Below, one piece after another: positions 33,073-44,802 of a stretch of 64,000 bases of DNA. A program made the position numbers and the translations under genes. Location: positions 1 through 64,000 of the forward strand of contig JBLDXI010000026.1 of NCBI GenBank assembly GCA_047495785.1, written 5' to 3'. The DNA comes from Lepidodermella squamata. Its lineage: Eukaryota; Gastrotricha. Numbering within the stretch: the stretch's first letter is position 1; each line of letters opens with the position of its first letter. Below the pieces are notes generated by a model, which did not search any database, was not told the DNA's origin, and saw only the letters and a list, made by a program, of their open reading frames with translations.

Positions 33073-35613
33073 ATGGCTATCCCATTTCTGATTGCGATTT
33101 CGTTAAGTATGCTCCTTGCACCGACTGCAAGCCAGATTCCAGATCCAACTCCTCGTGAATGCTTCAATGTTACAGGTTTTTGACAAAAAAATTCAAATTA
33201 ATTCATCTACTGGTGTTTTTTTATAGTTTCAGAGCACGATTTGACCCAGTTTATTTTCGAAAAATATTCAGGCACTTCTGAACGGCCGAGACTGAACGCG
33301 ATGCATACCGTAAAACTCAATTTAACGCTAAGCATTTCTTCAATCAATGACGTTGTATGTACTTTGAACCATAAAAAAATATTAATAAAATTTTGCATCG
33401 CCCCATCAGCTGGAAAAGGACCGATTAATCCGTGTAACTGCTTACCTTGCGTTAAGGTGGTTCGACGAATTTCACGTTTGGAACACAACTTTCCCGTTCT
33501 ATTGCATTCCTTACATCGGTAATGTCTCATATTATCAGTTCGACTTCCTATAATTTAAGGTATTTCAAGTTTTACCAGCTACTCAAGTATGGCGCCCGGA
33601 TGTGGCTCAAATGAACGACCGTGGCGGAGGGCGCTACGCCTTAATGGAGACGCTGGGCGAAAAAATTCGATTGCACAGTAATGGATTCACAACTTTCAGT
33701 CCAGGTATGGTAGAAAATTAAATTACACGAATTTTTAATTTTTTTTCATAGGAGGGACGTTTGATGCTCTGTGCGACTTTGATTTCACCATGTTAGACTT
33801 TCGCATAAAATTCTGGGGATTTTTAGTACATTAATCAATTTTTAGTTTCCCATTTGATTCTCAAAACTGTGCCATTCAAATGGAATCATGGCGATATACC
33901 AGCGCCTATGTGTCATTTTTTCTCGGCAGCCCGACTAAAATCTATCAATGGTGGGAAAATGACCAATGGCTACTCGTCGGTACGGACGAAAAGCTAATCT
34001 CCGAGACATACACCTACACCGATCTGACGTTTGACCGCGTCGAATTTTACATCTTCATCCGTCGCAAGGCGATGTACTACATCTTGAACATCATACTGCC
34101 CAGTCAAATTTTATCGATAGCTCAACTATCTGTTTTTACTCTACCCCTGGCCGAGGCGACGAAGTTGGAGGTTTCATTCACGTGCCTCTTGTCTTACTCG
34201 GTATTCCAGTTGATGATTGCTGACGACATGCCGCGGTCATCAGATCGAGTGCCGCTGCTATCTGTTTATATCAGCCTTAAAATGCTCTACCTCGCCCTAT
34301 GTATGGTAATCAAATTTTTTTAATTTCGAGCTATCAAATTACGGCCTCACGAGACGTAAAACCTAAATTTATTGCCTGAATGAAAACTTCAAGATTTTTT
34401 AGTCCTACCCTAACGGGCCCAACATTTCGATACTTTGAGCTTTTGCCCTGAATATCCATTTGTGCACGACTGATAAAAATTGGCAAATTTTACTCAAAAA
34501 TGCGCAAAAGGAATTAAAAGTCGAATTAGCATCAAATGAGGTGACCAAATTGTTTCCAAAATGTGCGTCCAAATTTTGACGTTTGCTCACCTATTTTTTA
34601 TAAATCAAGGTGAGTACCTAAATTCATCAAAATTTACTTGCCGATCCAACTTCCTCGGGCGACGTTCTAGCAATTTTTTTTCATTTTTTTGGATGATTTT
34701 GAAAAATTAAAAAACCTGTTTTGTCCAAAGTTAGGACTGACCAAATAATGACCAAATGAATCAGTTTTATTTTTCGTCCTCCGTAGGCATGTGATGTTAA
34801 TATTGGAGAGTAGAAAAAGGCCTTACCCGTGAGGGTTTAGGGGACGGCTGACAACAGGCGGTCGGCTTCAGAGGCCGACAGATCGGTCGCGAACAACCTG
34901 CTTTTGCTCAAAGTTAGGACTCACTATGTTTCGGGTCTTCAATTTTGAATTTCGTGATTTGAAAATTCAAGTGCGTTTGATCGGAGGCTTTTCTGCGCCT
35001 TTCATGTACCAATTTAATATTCTTTCTTCTTTTAAAATTTTGAAACATTTAAGAGTAAAAAAATTACAATAAACCTGCATCTATTGTTTTAAAGCTTGGC
35101 GAAGGCGTTGTTTTCATCATGCTGAATCGAGCTGAGGAAAACCACGCAGCAGTACCTCGTTGTCTATTCAAATGGGCCCTATTTATGGCTCAAATAATCC
35201 AAGTCCGGCATCCTCGTGGCATGAAAGTCCTGGCTGTTAAAGTGAAGCGCGAAAGCAAAGATGAAGACGATGATGCGGTTGGAAATGAAACGCGAAGCCC
35301 GGCCGATGTCTTCAAAGTTCAGCGGGGCTGGCGATCGTCCACGAATGACGTAGCGGAGCAGCATCCTCTCGCTGCAATTCCTGAAACTCAGGTAAGTAGC
35401 TATTAGCTATATCTCAAATTTTCATTCATTTCTCCTTTAAAATTACAGCAAAAAACGACTGCGAGTGACCAATTAACTGACGAAAGACAACGCGAATTGC
35501 AATGGATTTTCACTGCCATGGTGACAGATCGACTCACTGGTCTCTTTTACATCTTCGGCATCGTTTTCACGCCAATTTTCTTCATAACTATCGGCTTCAT
35601 TTTGAAAGGCTAA
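33073..35613 (+). CDS. Cys-loop ligand-gated ion channel subunit A
   Basis: Eight exons (33073-33175, 33227-33354, 33410-33518, 33570-33704, 33752-33791, 33846-34305, 35095-35391, 35449-35613), 478 residues. Signal peptide (1-22), nAChR-type ectodomain (RWFDEFHVWN, VWRPDVAQMND), the Cys loop C-x13-C (CDFDFTIFPFDSQNC), then M1-M3 (NIILPSQILSIAQLSVFTLP; LEVSFTCLLSYSVFQLMI as M2), a charged cytoplasmic loop and M4 near the C-terminus. No vicinal Cys pair is seen at loop C, so it is a non-alpha-like subunit. M2 lacks the usual GEK intracellular ring (ATKLEVS instead), making ion selectivity unclear. Expected to form pentamers in the plasma membrane with its paralogues B and C. Intron 6 is about 790 bases, far larger than the rest. 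Confidence 0.9.
34306..35094. repeat. Large intron with internal direct repeat and short hairpin
   Basis: Intron 6 of channel A. Two copies of an AAAGTTAGGACT-containing segment (about 34720-34741 and 34896-34921, preceded by CCTG(C)TTTTG in both) enclose a short hairpin GTCGGC...GCCGAC (about 34862-34880). The homologous intron in channel B is only about 50 bases, so this is an insertion; the type of element is unknown. Confidence 0.5.
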
Positions 35614-35667
35614 TAACATAATAGTACTCATCTTTCAAATTATTATTGCTGTAATAATAAAATTATG

Positions 35668-36631
35668 TCAGAAATTTTCTTTCCAGCGTAAAGCAGGAAG
35701 TTCTTTCTCGGAAAGCTTCTTCCTCGCGACGGCGGGCAGCAGGCTGAGAGCAGCGTAGTCCATAGCGTCAACAGCTTCGTCTATCAGCTTATCGATATAG
35801 GTTACATGACCTTTCGTCTCGTCCATCGATCGAATTCCAGCCTTGGCACAGTGCATTTTGAATGCAGTCTGCAAAGCCTGTCTAATAGGGCGAAGGTCAC
35901 TGTTACACGCAAGCGCAGAGCCTAAAATAATTAGGTTGAAAAGAAAGTAAAATCTAGAAATTTCAACTCACTATTGAAAAGAAGCAGACTGATCATTAAG
36001 GAGGCTTCGATTTTTGTCGGTTTCCATAATCGAATAGCCCGCTCGATTTGCTCGGCCACAAGTTTGACCTTCCTATTATTAGCTATTTCTTTCGGGGCTG
36101 ATTTCGCATCAGACTCGCCCTCAAGCACGTGAGAAGATCGGTTGAGACTTAAGAAAGCGACTAAAATTTGCTTCCAGCCAGTTGCAAAAATTATGTTCAG
36201 ATCGTATCGCGAAATTCCGAAAGACTCTGAAATTAATTCGAATTTTAAATAAAATCGATTTTAAAAACTGTATAACCTTGAATAAATTTCGCGAACGAAT
36301 CTGTCATTTTCGGCGATTTGATAGGAGTAAGTGCCCGGCCATTGTTTTCTGTTACTTTTTGCTAAAAATAAAAAATTTTAATTTGATTTTTAAACTCGAA
36401 ATTACTCACCAATTCATTTGATAAAATTGTTAGCGCTTGAATTGAATTTTTTATCGACTCCTCGGCGAGTGAGCCATCGAAAGAAGCCGGATCAGTTGGG
36501 ATATCTACCTCGTCCGACAGCGATGACCTTCGCCTGAACAGCGATGATGGGCTGATGCTTTTAGGTGGGCCGGCAACATTGATATTATCAGAATCTTCGT
36601 CCTTTTTACCTATCAACGAGGCTTTTTTCAT
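35668..36631 (-). CDS. Unknown helical protein, 271 residues
   Basis: Not recognised. Four exons (36410-36631, 36277-36361, 35972-36226, 35668-35921) close in frame to 271 residues. The first 60 residues are Ser/Pro/Asp-rich and basic (KKASLIGKKDEDSD, SSLFRRRSSL) and look disordered, with possible phosphorylation sites; the rest is rich in Leu, Ala and charged residues and looks alpha-helical (KLVAEQIERAIRLWKPTK, DEAVDAMDYAALSLL). No signal peptide or membrane helix. It lies between two channel genes, tail to tail with channel A only 54 bases away. No function can be offered. Confidence 0.65.
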
Positions 36632-37342
36632 ATTTTTTCACTATAAAAATCTGTGCTGTGCATCGACGGCACAGTCTATCAATCTTCTATTAAATAGTTG
36701 CGATAGATGTTGATGAAATTTGAGACTTTGCTGAATCAGGAAGCGTAGAACTTTATTTTTTTTCACTGCTTTTATCGATCGATCAAAAATAGATGCACCC
36801 TTTTCCGCAACAAGACTGTCCTGCAACTCAATTTGTCAATTCTCAGAGTTTTTCCGCAGCTCATCAACGAAAATGGCATTCTCTCATGGCTAATGAAAAG
36901 ATAATGGAACAAAATCACTTATGCAATGATAATGACCAAAACATTCAGGGTTGACCGTGAAGTGCTTTTTCGCGCCCTTGTTCTTGATATCAATTGCTTG
37001 GTATATATTTTTGGACGATGAAAGCAGGCTACCGGTTGTAATATTATTGAACATGTTCTAGCTATACGCTTTCCCACCTATCTAACAATGATACGCGGCT
37101 GAGTGAACGTAAATATCACCTCTCCTTCCTACTACCTACTGTTAGTATTCATTAAGAAAATCAACTGCGGTATTGGGGAAGATAGGATGCTAATGTAAAC
37201 GATGAGATACAGCATCTGTAAACACACAACATCTATCAACTAAGAGTCGCACAATAGTTCCGCCAATTTACCGAATTGAGGCTGCGGAGCGAGATAATAT
37301 TGCCTTAATAGCGACGATACATATAGCTAAACTGGATCGATT
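36632..37342. other. Divergent intergenic region
   Basis: Upstream of the unknown minus-strand gene and of channel B; no coding frame supported. Confidence 0.5.
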
Positions 37343-39153
37343 ATGAACGCGCTTGCTATCAAACTTGTCTACCTCGCCTTAGTAATGGCGGAAGGTCTAG
37401 GACAAATTCCAGACCCAACACCTCCAGAGTGCTTTGATGCCGTAGGTGAGTATATTATAACCTATAACACTAAAGCGGGAAAACTGATATGTTTCCTATA
37501 GTTTCGGAACACGATGTGACTACCATGATTTTCCGAAAATATTCGGGGAATATAGAACGGCCGCTTTTGAATGGCATGCACACGGTTAACGTCAATATCT
37601 CAATCGGAATTTCTTCCATCAATGATTTGGTAAAATCACCGTAAAAATCTGAAAATTTCACAAAACCTCGTTATTTGTTTTAGATTGAGAGGGATCGAGT
37701 TATTCAAATTTCGGCTTACATCTCGCTGCGATGGTTCGATGAATTTCACGTGTGGAATACGACATTCCCGCATTATTGCATTCCTTACATCGTCGTACCA
37801 GCAATCACTGTTTGGCGACCTGATATCGCCCAGATGAATGACAGGTATAATTTTACGAAAATAATTGAATGATTTCTACAATTTTATACTATGTATAGGC
37901 AAGGGCGTTACACCTTAATGGAGATGGAGGGTGAAAAAATCCGGCTTCATAGCAATGGATTCACGTCGTTCAGTCCAGGTATATGGCCATTTTAAATTAA
38001 ATTATTTTAAATTTTTTATTTTTATTAAGGGGGCGTTTTCGAAGCGTTTTGCGATTTCGATTTCACACTGTAAGTGAGAGATTTTCCTATAAAATGAAAT
38101 TTTCAATTTTATTTTTATTAGTTTCCCGTTTGACGCTCAAATTTGTACTATTCAACTGGAATCTTGGCGGTACACTAGTGGTTTCGTCTCGTTAAAAATC
38201 GGGCATCCAACATTTGTCTACAAATGGTGGGAAAACGACCAGTGGCAATTAGTCGCCACCAACGAGCGAGTTATCGCTGAAAAGTACACGTATCACGATA
38301 TGAAATTCGACCGGGTAGAATTTAGCCTTCACATCAAACGAAAATCCATGTACTACCTGTTGAACATTGTCCTGCCTAGTACTATCATTTCACTGGCTCA
38401 ATTGTCGGTTTTTACGCTGCCACTGGCGGATTCCAGCAAACTTGAAGTTTCATTCACATGCCTATTGTCATTCAGCGTTTTTCAGCTAATGATAGCTAGT
38501 GACATGCCGAGATCTTCGGAACGAATTCCTTACCTATCGATTTATATTGGTCTCAAAATGTTTTACCTAGCTGTTACTATGGTAAGCTTTTATCAACGAA
38601 AAAAGTCTGTTATTTCAATATTTTGTACTAGCTAGGAGAAGGGCTTGTCTTCATGTTGGCAAAACGAGCCGAGCCGAATTATGGCCAACTCCCGGAGTGC
38701 TTCTTCAAGATCTTCCTAGCTTTAGGTCACATTTTTTGTGTCAGCCGGAAGCATTTAAATGTCGAGTTAAAACGTCGGGATAGTTTGAAGAGACAGCGAA
38801 GTAACATGAAAGCCGCAGCCGAGGCGAACACGAGGCGCAAGCGCAGTTTGAAACTGGCGTCTTTGAGCGAATTCGACATTTTCGACAAAATGTCGTACCA
38901 AGAATCACTCAACGAAACTATTTCGGTCAGTTTTAATGTTTTTTTTTTAAATAAGTAAATTTAGATTCTGAATATTTTATTTTAGGAATTGAAATTGAAT
39001 CCGGAATCCGCACAAGAAAGGGCTTACTCGGAAGATAGACGTCGCGTTCGATGGATTTATGCTGCCCGGGTGCTTGATCGACTCATTGGCTGGCTTTACT
39101 TCTTAGGAATTACACTCACACCCGCTGTAATATTCGCATTCCTGCTATTATAA
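37343..39153 (+). CDS. Cys-loop ligand-gated ion channel subunit B
   Basis: Eight exons (37343-37445, 37502-37629, 37684-37844, 37899-37978, 38030-38069, 38122-38581, 38632-38925, 38986-39153), 477 residues. Signal peptide, QIPDPTPPECF start shared with A, SLRWFDEFHVWNTTFP, Cys loop CDFDFTLFPFDAQIC, M1-M3 with LSVFTLPLADSSKLEVSFTC, a basic M3-M4 loop (LKRRDSLKRQR) and M4 at the C-terminus. Exons of 103, 128, 40 and 460 bases are the same lengths as in channels A and C; exon 3 (161) equals the sum of C exons 3 and 4 (109+52). No loop C Cys pair. It likely assembles with A and C; the ligand is unknown. Confidence 0.9.
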
Positions 39154-39654
39154 ATAGAACATTTCGGGAATAAATAAATCAAACCATTTGTATAAATCAA
39201 CATTTTTCGAAGCAAAACTTATTTTAATGAGCTCATTCGATTATTTCAAGAATAATTGTTTCGAAAGGTTGGTCAGCCTAAATTAGGTTTCCAGCACTAA
39301 ATTTGAGGCTTCAGACATTAGAATAATATGGTACCTATGTCCCAAGAATCTCCATCATTCATTATCATAACTGACAAATAATCCCAGGGCCCAGGGCCAT
39401 CTCAAAGAAAGCTTAAATCGTAAAATATCGGTTTTGTGATGGGACGCGGGACGCTCAAATTTAGTTCTGGAACCTCAATTTAAGTGGCGCATACTGTGAG
39501 ATCCTTTCCTATGGAAGCGCAATCTCGTAACAGCGTTCAAGCTACCAAAATTTCTGTATTTTCGCCTACGTCTCATGATTTTCGCTAGTTATTATCCTTA
39601 ATAAGCGTCATAGAGCTATAAAAGATTCCAGCTGATTTAGGGGAACATCATCTT
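39154..39654. other. Convergent 3' flanks of channels B and C
   Basis: About 500 bases with AATAAATAAATC (39169) as a likely poly(A) signal for B; no gene seen. Confidence 0.5.
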
Positions 39655-41559
39655 TCAAACATCGACCATAGTCTCATTTCCAACGGCAAATGTCTCTTCG
39701 CCGCAATTCAGCATGGCCACAAACAGAACGCTAGAGTATGCCAGACAAACATTAGTAACAAAAATCAGACAATTAATGCGCTCGATAACATTGGCGACGA
39801 AGATCCAACGATTTCTCCAGGCGTATTTCGGCGATTCGTAAACGTGGCTCTTCAGGCTACTGTTCCGATGATTCATCAAAGCGTTGTTGATGTGATCCTC
39901 GATCATATCGTAATTACCGCTGTTACGATTGCTGCCGAAGACTTGTTTATTCGCCGCCGTGTCTCCGATTTCGTCGTAGATTGAGTTGTTTTTCAGCGAC
40001 GAACCTTCAACGCTGATTTTCGACTCGGGGCTTGTGACTAGAATTTTCGTCTCTTCAGGGCGATTTTCGTGTTTGCCATCATCGTCACTTGCTAGACATA
40101 CGGCCTTGCCTAGACCTCGGAACAATGAGTAGGCTAAATCCGGAATCCGACGGCCATATCGTGCTTTCTTCAGGCAAATGAATACAAGTCCCTCGCCAAG
40201 CTATAAATAAAAAATCAATTAAATTATTTCGCGTAAAAATTGAATTGTAAGTCACCAAGAAAACTGCAATGCACAGCATTTTTATCGTGATGAAAGACGT
40301 TAAAATAGGCACGTTAGTTGATGAATGAGGCAGTTCGTTCCAAACAATCAGTTGAAGCACCAAGTAAGCCAGCAGGCATGAGAAGGATACTTCGATTTTA
40401 AGAGGTTCATCAATCGGCAAAGCTAATACTGAAAGTTGGGCCAAGCATAAAATGCCACTAGGCAAAATTACGCTCAGAATGAAATCAGCCGCTTTTCGTT
40501 TGAGGTGGATGAAAAATTCGATGCGGTCAAATTTTAATTCAGAATAATTAGCTGATTCAGAAAACAGCTTCTGGCTAGTGCCAAGGATGACCCATTGGTC
40601 GTTCGAAAGGGTTCGATCGGACCTTTTAAAGCTACCGAGTCGCAGCGAAACGAAATTATTCGAATATCGCGAAGAATCAAGTATGATTGTGCATCTCTGG
40701 CGATCGAATGGAAACCTAATCATGAAATTATACCATCATAATTGGCAGATTTAATTAACCATACCATGTAAAATCGAAGTCGCAGCTGAAGTCTAGTAGG
40801 CCAGCTTTTAGATTGGAAATAGAGCTAATTTATTGACAATTTTAATTCATAGAAGGTTTTACCGGATCTGTAATTTGCCACGCCATTGCTTTGAAGCCGA
40901 ACCTTTTCCCCAACATTGCCCGATATCAAGTAATTCCGCCCATTTCTGTCGGAAACAAAATTATTAATTAAGATGAACAATGTAAAATATTTCGGTAACT
41001 TTTCGTTGGCAATCGTTAGATCAGGAATCCAAAGTTTCTCAGCCGGTAAGACTATTCCAAAAAAATATTATCAATTTTAGCGGGAATTCGTCCTCGAAAC
41101 TTACCAACGTAAGGTATGCATCTTTGGGGATATGATTGATTCCAAACGTGAAACTCGTCAAACCATGCTAGTTCGAAATTCGTGGCGATTCGCACTGATC
41201 GATCTTTTTCGAACTTGAATATAACAAAAATTTATTATCCCTTGAAGCCGGTACCAAGCAAGATTTTACCACATTTGCAATGCCGGAAAGACTAAGAGAT
41301 ACGTTAACAACTACGGTATGCAACGCGTTTCGACGAGGTCGATTGATCGGGCTCGAAAAATTTCGAAAAATCAATTTTGTAATGTCCTGTTCATTTACTG
41401 GAATATTTTTGAAATAAAACATTGCTCGCTAATTTTAGGAAATTTTTCACCTCGATATTGAAGACATTCGCTAGGTGTCAATTCGGGAAATTGAGCGTAA
41501 CATGTTTCGTGTCGAAAGGTGAAGTAATAGATTATAAAAACGATAACCTTGTATTCCAT
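39655..41559 (-). CDS. Cys-loop ligand-gated ion channel subunit C
   Basis: Eight exons (41451-41559, 41270-41397, 41105-41213, 41000-41051, 40863-40945, 40765-40804, 40256-40715, 39655-40200), 429 residues. Short signal peptide (MEYKVIVFIIYYF), AWFDEFHVWN, Cys loop CDFDFTWFPFDRQRC, M1-M3 (SVILPSGILCLAQLSVLALP; IEVSFSCLLAYLVLQLIV as M2). The two C-terminal exons of A and B are one exon here, with an Asp/Glu/Asn-rich loop and M4 (LIFVTNVCLAYSSVLFVAML). It is the most divergent of the three and lies on the opposite strand, converging on B. Functional partner of A/B or a separate channel cannot be decided. Confidence 0.88.
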
Positions 41560-41865
41560 TGATTTTTCAATAAAAAGAAAATACGTGGACTGAAGATATA
41601 CTGTTATTATTTTCCGCCTTAAACTGCGCTATCCAGTGCAAATCCAGCGATAGCGTGGTGGAAATCGCTCAACACTCCTGATTGTAGATCATTAGTGCAA
41701 ATAAAAAACCGCCCGCGCACCTGTGAAAGATAACCCCCCCTCGCACCAATGATGATTCTCCCATCAAAAATACATCTTTATTATATACTTTTAATATAAA
41801 CGTAGAAAAGTAACTCGACTTGATAAGGCACATAGATTTATATCGAAATTATATTAGCGTGGTCA

Positions 41866-43787
41866 TTATTGATTGCTGCTTTGGTCTGGCGAAACTTCAC
41901 CAACTAGAGGTGGCACTATGTTGATGACAACGCCCTGAGCGCGGTATTTTTCCCGCCAATTCATTGCCGAGTTTTGACTTTCCATCAATTGCCGCTGCCA
42001 GAAGCGCTGTTGCCGCTTCATGGCTATCATCGCCACGGCGCTGTCTTGCCTGGCCCGCCGCCGTAAACGGTAGTGCGCGCTGCAAAAGCGCAACATTTCG
42101 CCGCATTTTCTCAACCACCTGCCCAGCCGGATGGGGGCCATGAAAATTTCGTAAAATAACAACCCGTAGCCTAGCTTCACTTCGGGCATTCGTATTACGT
42201 AAATCGCTGTATCGAGAAAGCAGTTGAGCAGGATCAGCAGTTGAATGTAGCCGATGAGATTGACAAGCGTGATAATATCGCCCGATTGCTCGGCTGGGTT
42301 CGGCCGGGTTACCTTCAGCGAAACCTCCAGAATTGAATACGGCACCGAACAGAGGACAAAACTCATGAATATCAACATTGTAGTAACGAGGCCACGTTTT
42401 TTACAAAGCATCGACATTGTTAATTGATGGTGGACGATTCTATTCTGTTAAGTAAAATTTAGGAATTATTAGAATAAAATAAATTAATTAAACAATTTAA
42501 TTAAATTAAAATCTAAGAAGACTTACAGATGCCGGGATCGGGGTTGTTTGAAAAATTCTCACAAAAATTGTGGCGTAGCACACCGTCATAATAATTAACG
42601 AGACCAGCCCAACTACCCACCAGGCTGATGGGAAAAAAAATCGGAATTTTAATTATCGGAGAATTATTGATCGGCTAAAACCTTTTTGAGTTCCACTCTC
42701 AACGCACGAGACTACCATGCAATAATCAGCTTTACTTGGCTCGTTGCCAAGATCACAGCTAGCATCCATCAGCATTTGATTATTTCCGAAAATTTGAACC
42801 ACGTAAAAATCAGCGAACCCAACCGCCAGCGAGATAAGCCAAACGCCAATCAGCGAATATTTCGCGCTGATATAGTGCCGAATGCGGTTGACCTGAGGCC
42901 AGCTTGGGACAATATAGCAGAAGTGGTAGACAGCTAGTACGCAGAGGGTTAACATTTCGGAAATATTGCCAGTGTAAAAGAAACTCTCGAACGCCTTTTC
43001 GGTGCAAACAACCCCGGCGCTGTCCCACATTGACCTCGCCTCAGCGACCCAGATTGTAACGGGAAGGCCGACGAAGCGGCAGGCTATGAAAGCATTCGAA
43101 AATAACAGACTGATAATCATTGCGTAGCGTTTCGTTGCAGGGTGGCCAGCTTTATACAACCGATGTCGACGGCCGACTAATACGGCCTGAAAAAAAATGT
43201 AAAAATAAATCGTGAAACATAAATCAACTAACCAATAATGTGAAAACCACAGCTAGAAATGCTGAAGAAGCAATGACGAATATTAAGACGGATTCTCGTA
43301 GTAATTTTTTGCGAGTCCTTTCCAAAACGGCGTAGACATCAGCAGGTCCGTAGCTATCACCTTCATCGATAAATTCATCCGCATCCGGGTAGATAGTCGT
43401 GGCTCTGAAAGCGGTAGAGTAATTTCGAGTCGCATTATAATGATTATCGACCGGTAACAGCGATTGAAAGTTGAAACTTGGCAGGGGTGAAAATGAAAAC
43501 AGTGATTTGTAAGTTTGCGTCAAATGCACAATTTCGCGCAGTCGATTCATGTCGAAGAGCAGAAATGATGATGAGCTGTCACCGCCAGCAGCAGCTGCTG
43601 CCGGCCTCGCGCTGCTGGTGAAGTAATTTTTTGCGTACTCATTATTAGCTGCGTCCGCGCTAATTGAATTGTGCTGTCGGCCCGTACCAGCAGCATATGT
43701 CGGTGATAGTTCGAGATTCCGTCGTGAAAAATTGCTGTTGCTGGGTTGACTGCTCAGTCTGATGGGAAATAGCCGATTTGCCGACAT
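41866..43787 (-). CDS. Rhodopsin-family-like orphan GPCR
   Basis: Four exons (43233-43787, 42682-43186, 42527-42624, 41866-42444), 578 residues. A long Ser/Ala/Asn-rich N-terminal region (about 150 residues, with NYS/NAT glycosylation sites and no clear signal peptide) precedes TM1 (SVLIFVIASSAFLAVVFTLL). Seven hydrophobic segments follow, with TM5 as VVGLVSLIIMTVCYATIFV and TM7 ending in FLDTAIYVIRMPEV, where NPxxY would be expected. The DRY motif is absent (AVYHFCYI in its place). The tail is basic and Gln-rich. Exons close in phase. Ligand unknown; the motif losses make G-protein coupling uncertain. Confidence 0.75.
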
Positions 43788-44802
43788 GGCGCCTGCTATA
43801 TGGTCACGCTATTTTCCACCACGTGGTAAAAGCGCGTGTCCTACCATTACTATAAGGTGCGTAAAATTTCAATAAATAAATCCGCGTTCAATTTACGATC
43901 ATGAACAACATTGGTTTCTAACTTGATTTTAGAAATAAAATAAAAATGTAAGCAAATTTATTCCAAGAAATTTTTTTATGGGGTTAATTAGAAGTCAGAA
44001 ACCGGAGTAAGCTTCGCTGAATGAAAATATACTTTTACGGCGTAATTCGCGTTAGCCTTATTGTCGTAAATATATATTCGAACTTGTGGATGAAGTGCGA
44101 AGAGCATGACGTCGTTAAGTGATTATAGAGTGCGGCAAATATGACAAAAAACTGCAGAAGTATATGGCAAGTGTTCATTGACCCGCTCATGTGATGGCAA
44201 TAATCGATTTCTGGAATATCACGAGACATTTTTATATAACCGTACAATGACAATGTGAGAGATAGGAAGCTGCGTGATTTTTTTCAATCCCATTCAGTCT
44301 TTTTTGAGGCCACTATTTCAGTACTGCCAATATTAAAAGCCATACAATTTATAATTTTAATATACTTACCCGCAGTTCGAAAACCTAAAAAAGAGGGTTC
44401 CAAATTTGAACTAACTTTATACCCTGACATCTATTTTCGGTTTTAGCGCGGTATTCTCAATGAACTCACCGCATTAATCACCACACTTAATAAATTCCGA
44501 GGCCTCATTGTTATCCGTTGCACCAGACACATGGTTGCGATATTGTAAAAATGTCATTTCTAAATAATTTCCTCCTCGTAATAACGGAAACGTTAGATTA
44601 AAAAAATTACTGTAGCCCAAAACATTTTTTAGAACAAGGAGAAACATGAATCAGAATTGCCCTGGTTTCATCCTGGGTGACTAATAAAACAACGCACACA
44701 AAGTTTATCAATTGAAAGTTTATTCATCGCTAATACAAAAATTGAAAAAATCTTAATAATTTTAATTATCCATGTTCCCATCAAAATTCGTGGAGAGATA
44801 GA
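43788..44802. other. Intergenic region, no gene seen
   Basis: AT-rich DNA upstream of the orphan GPCR and downstream of the carbonic anhydrase-related gene; open frames at 44035-44450 have no support. Confidence 0.5.
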
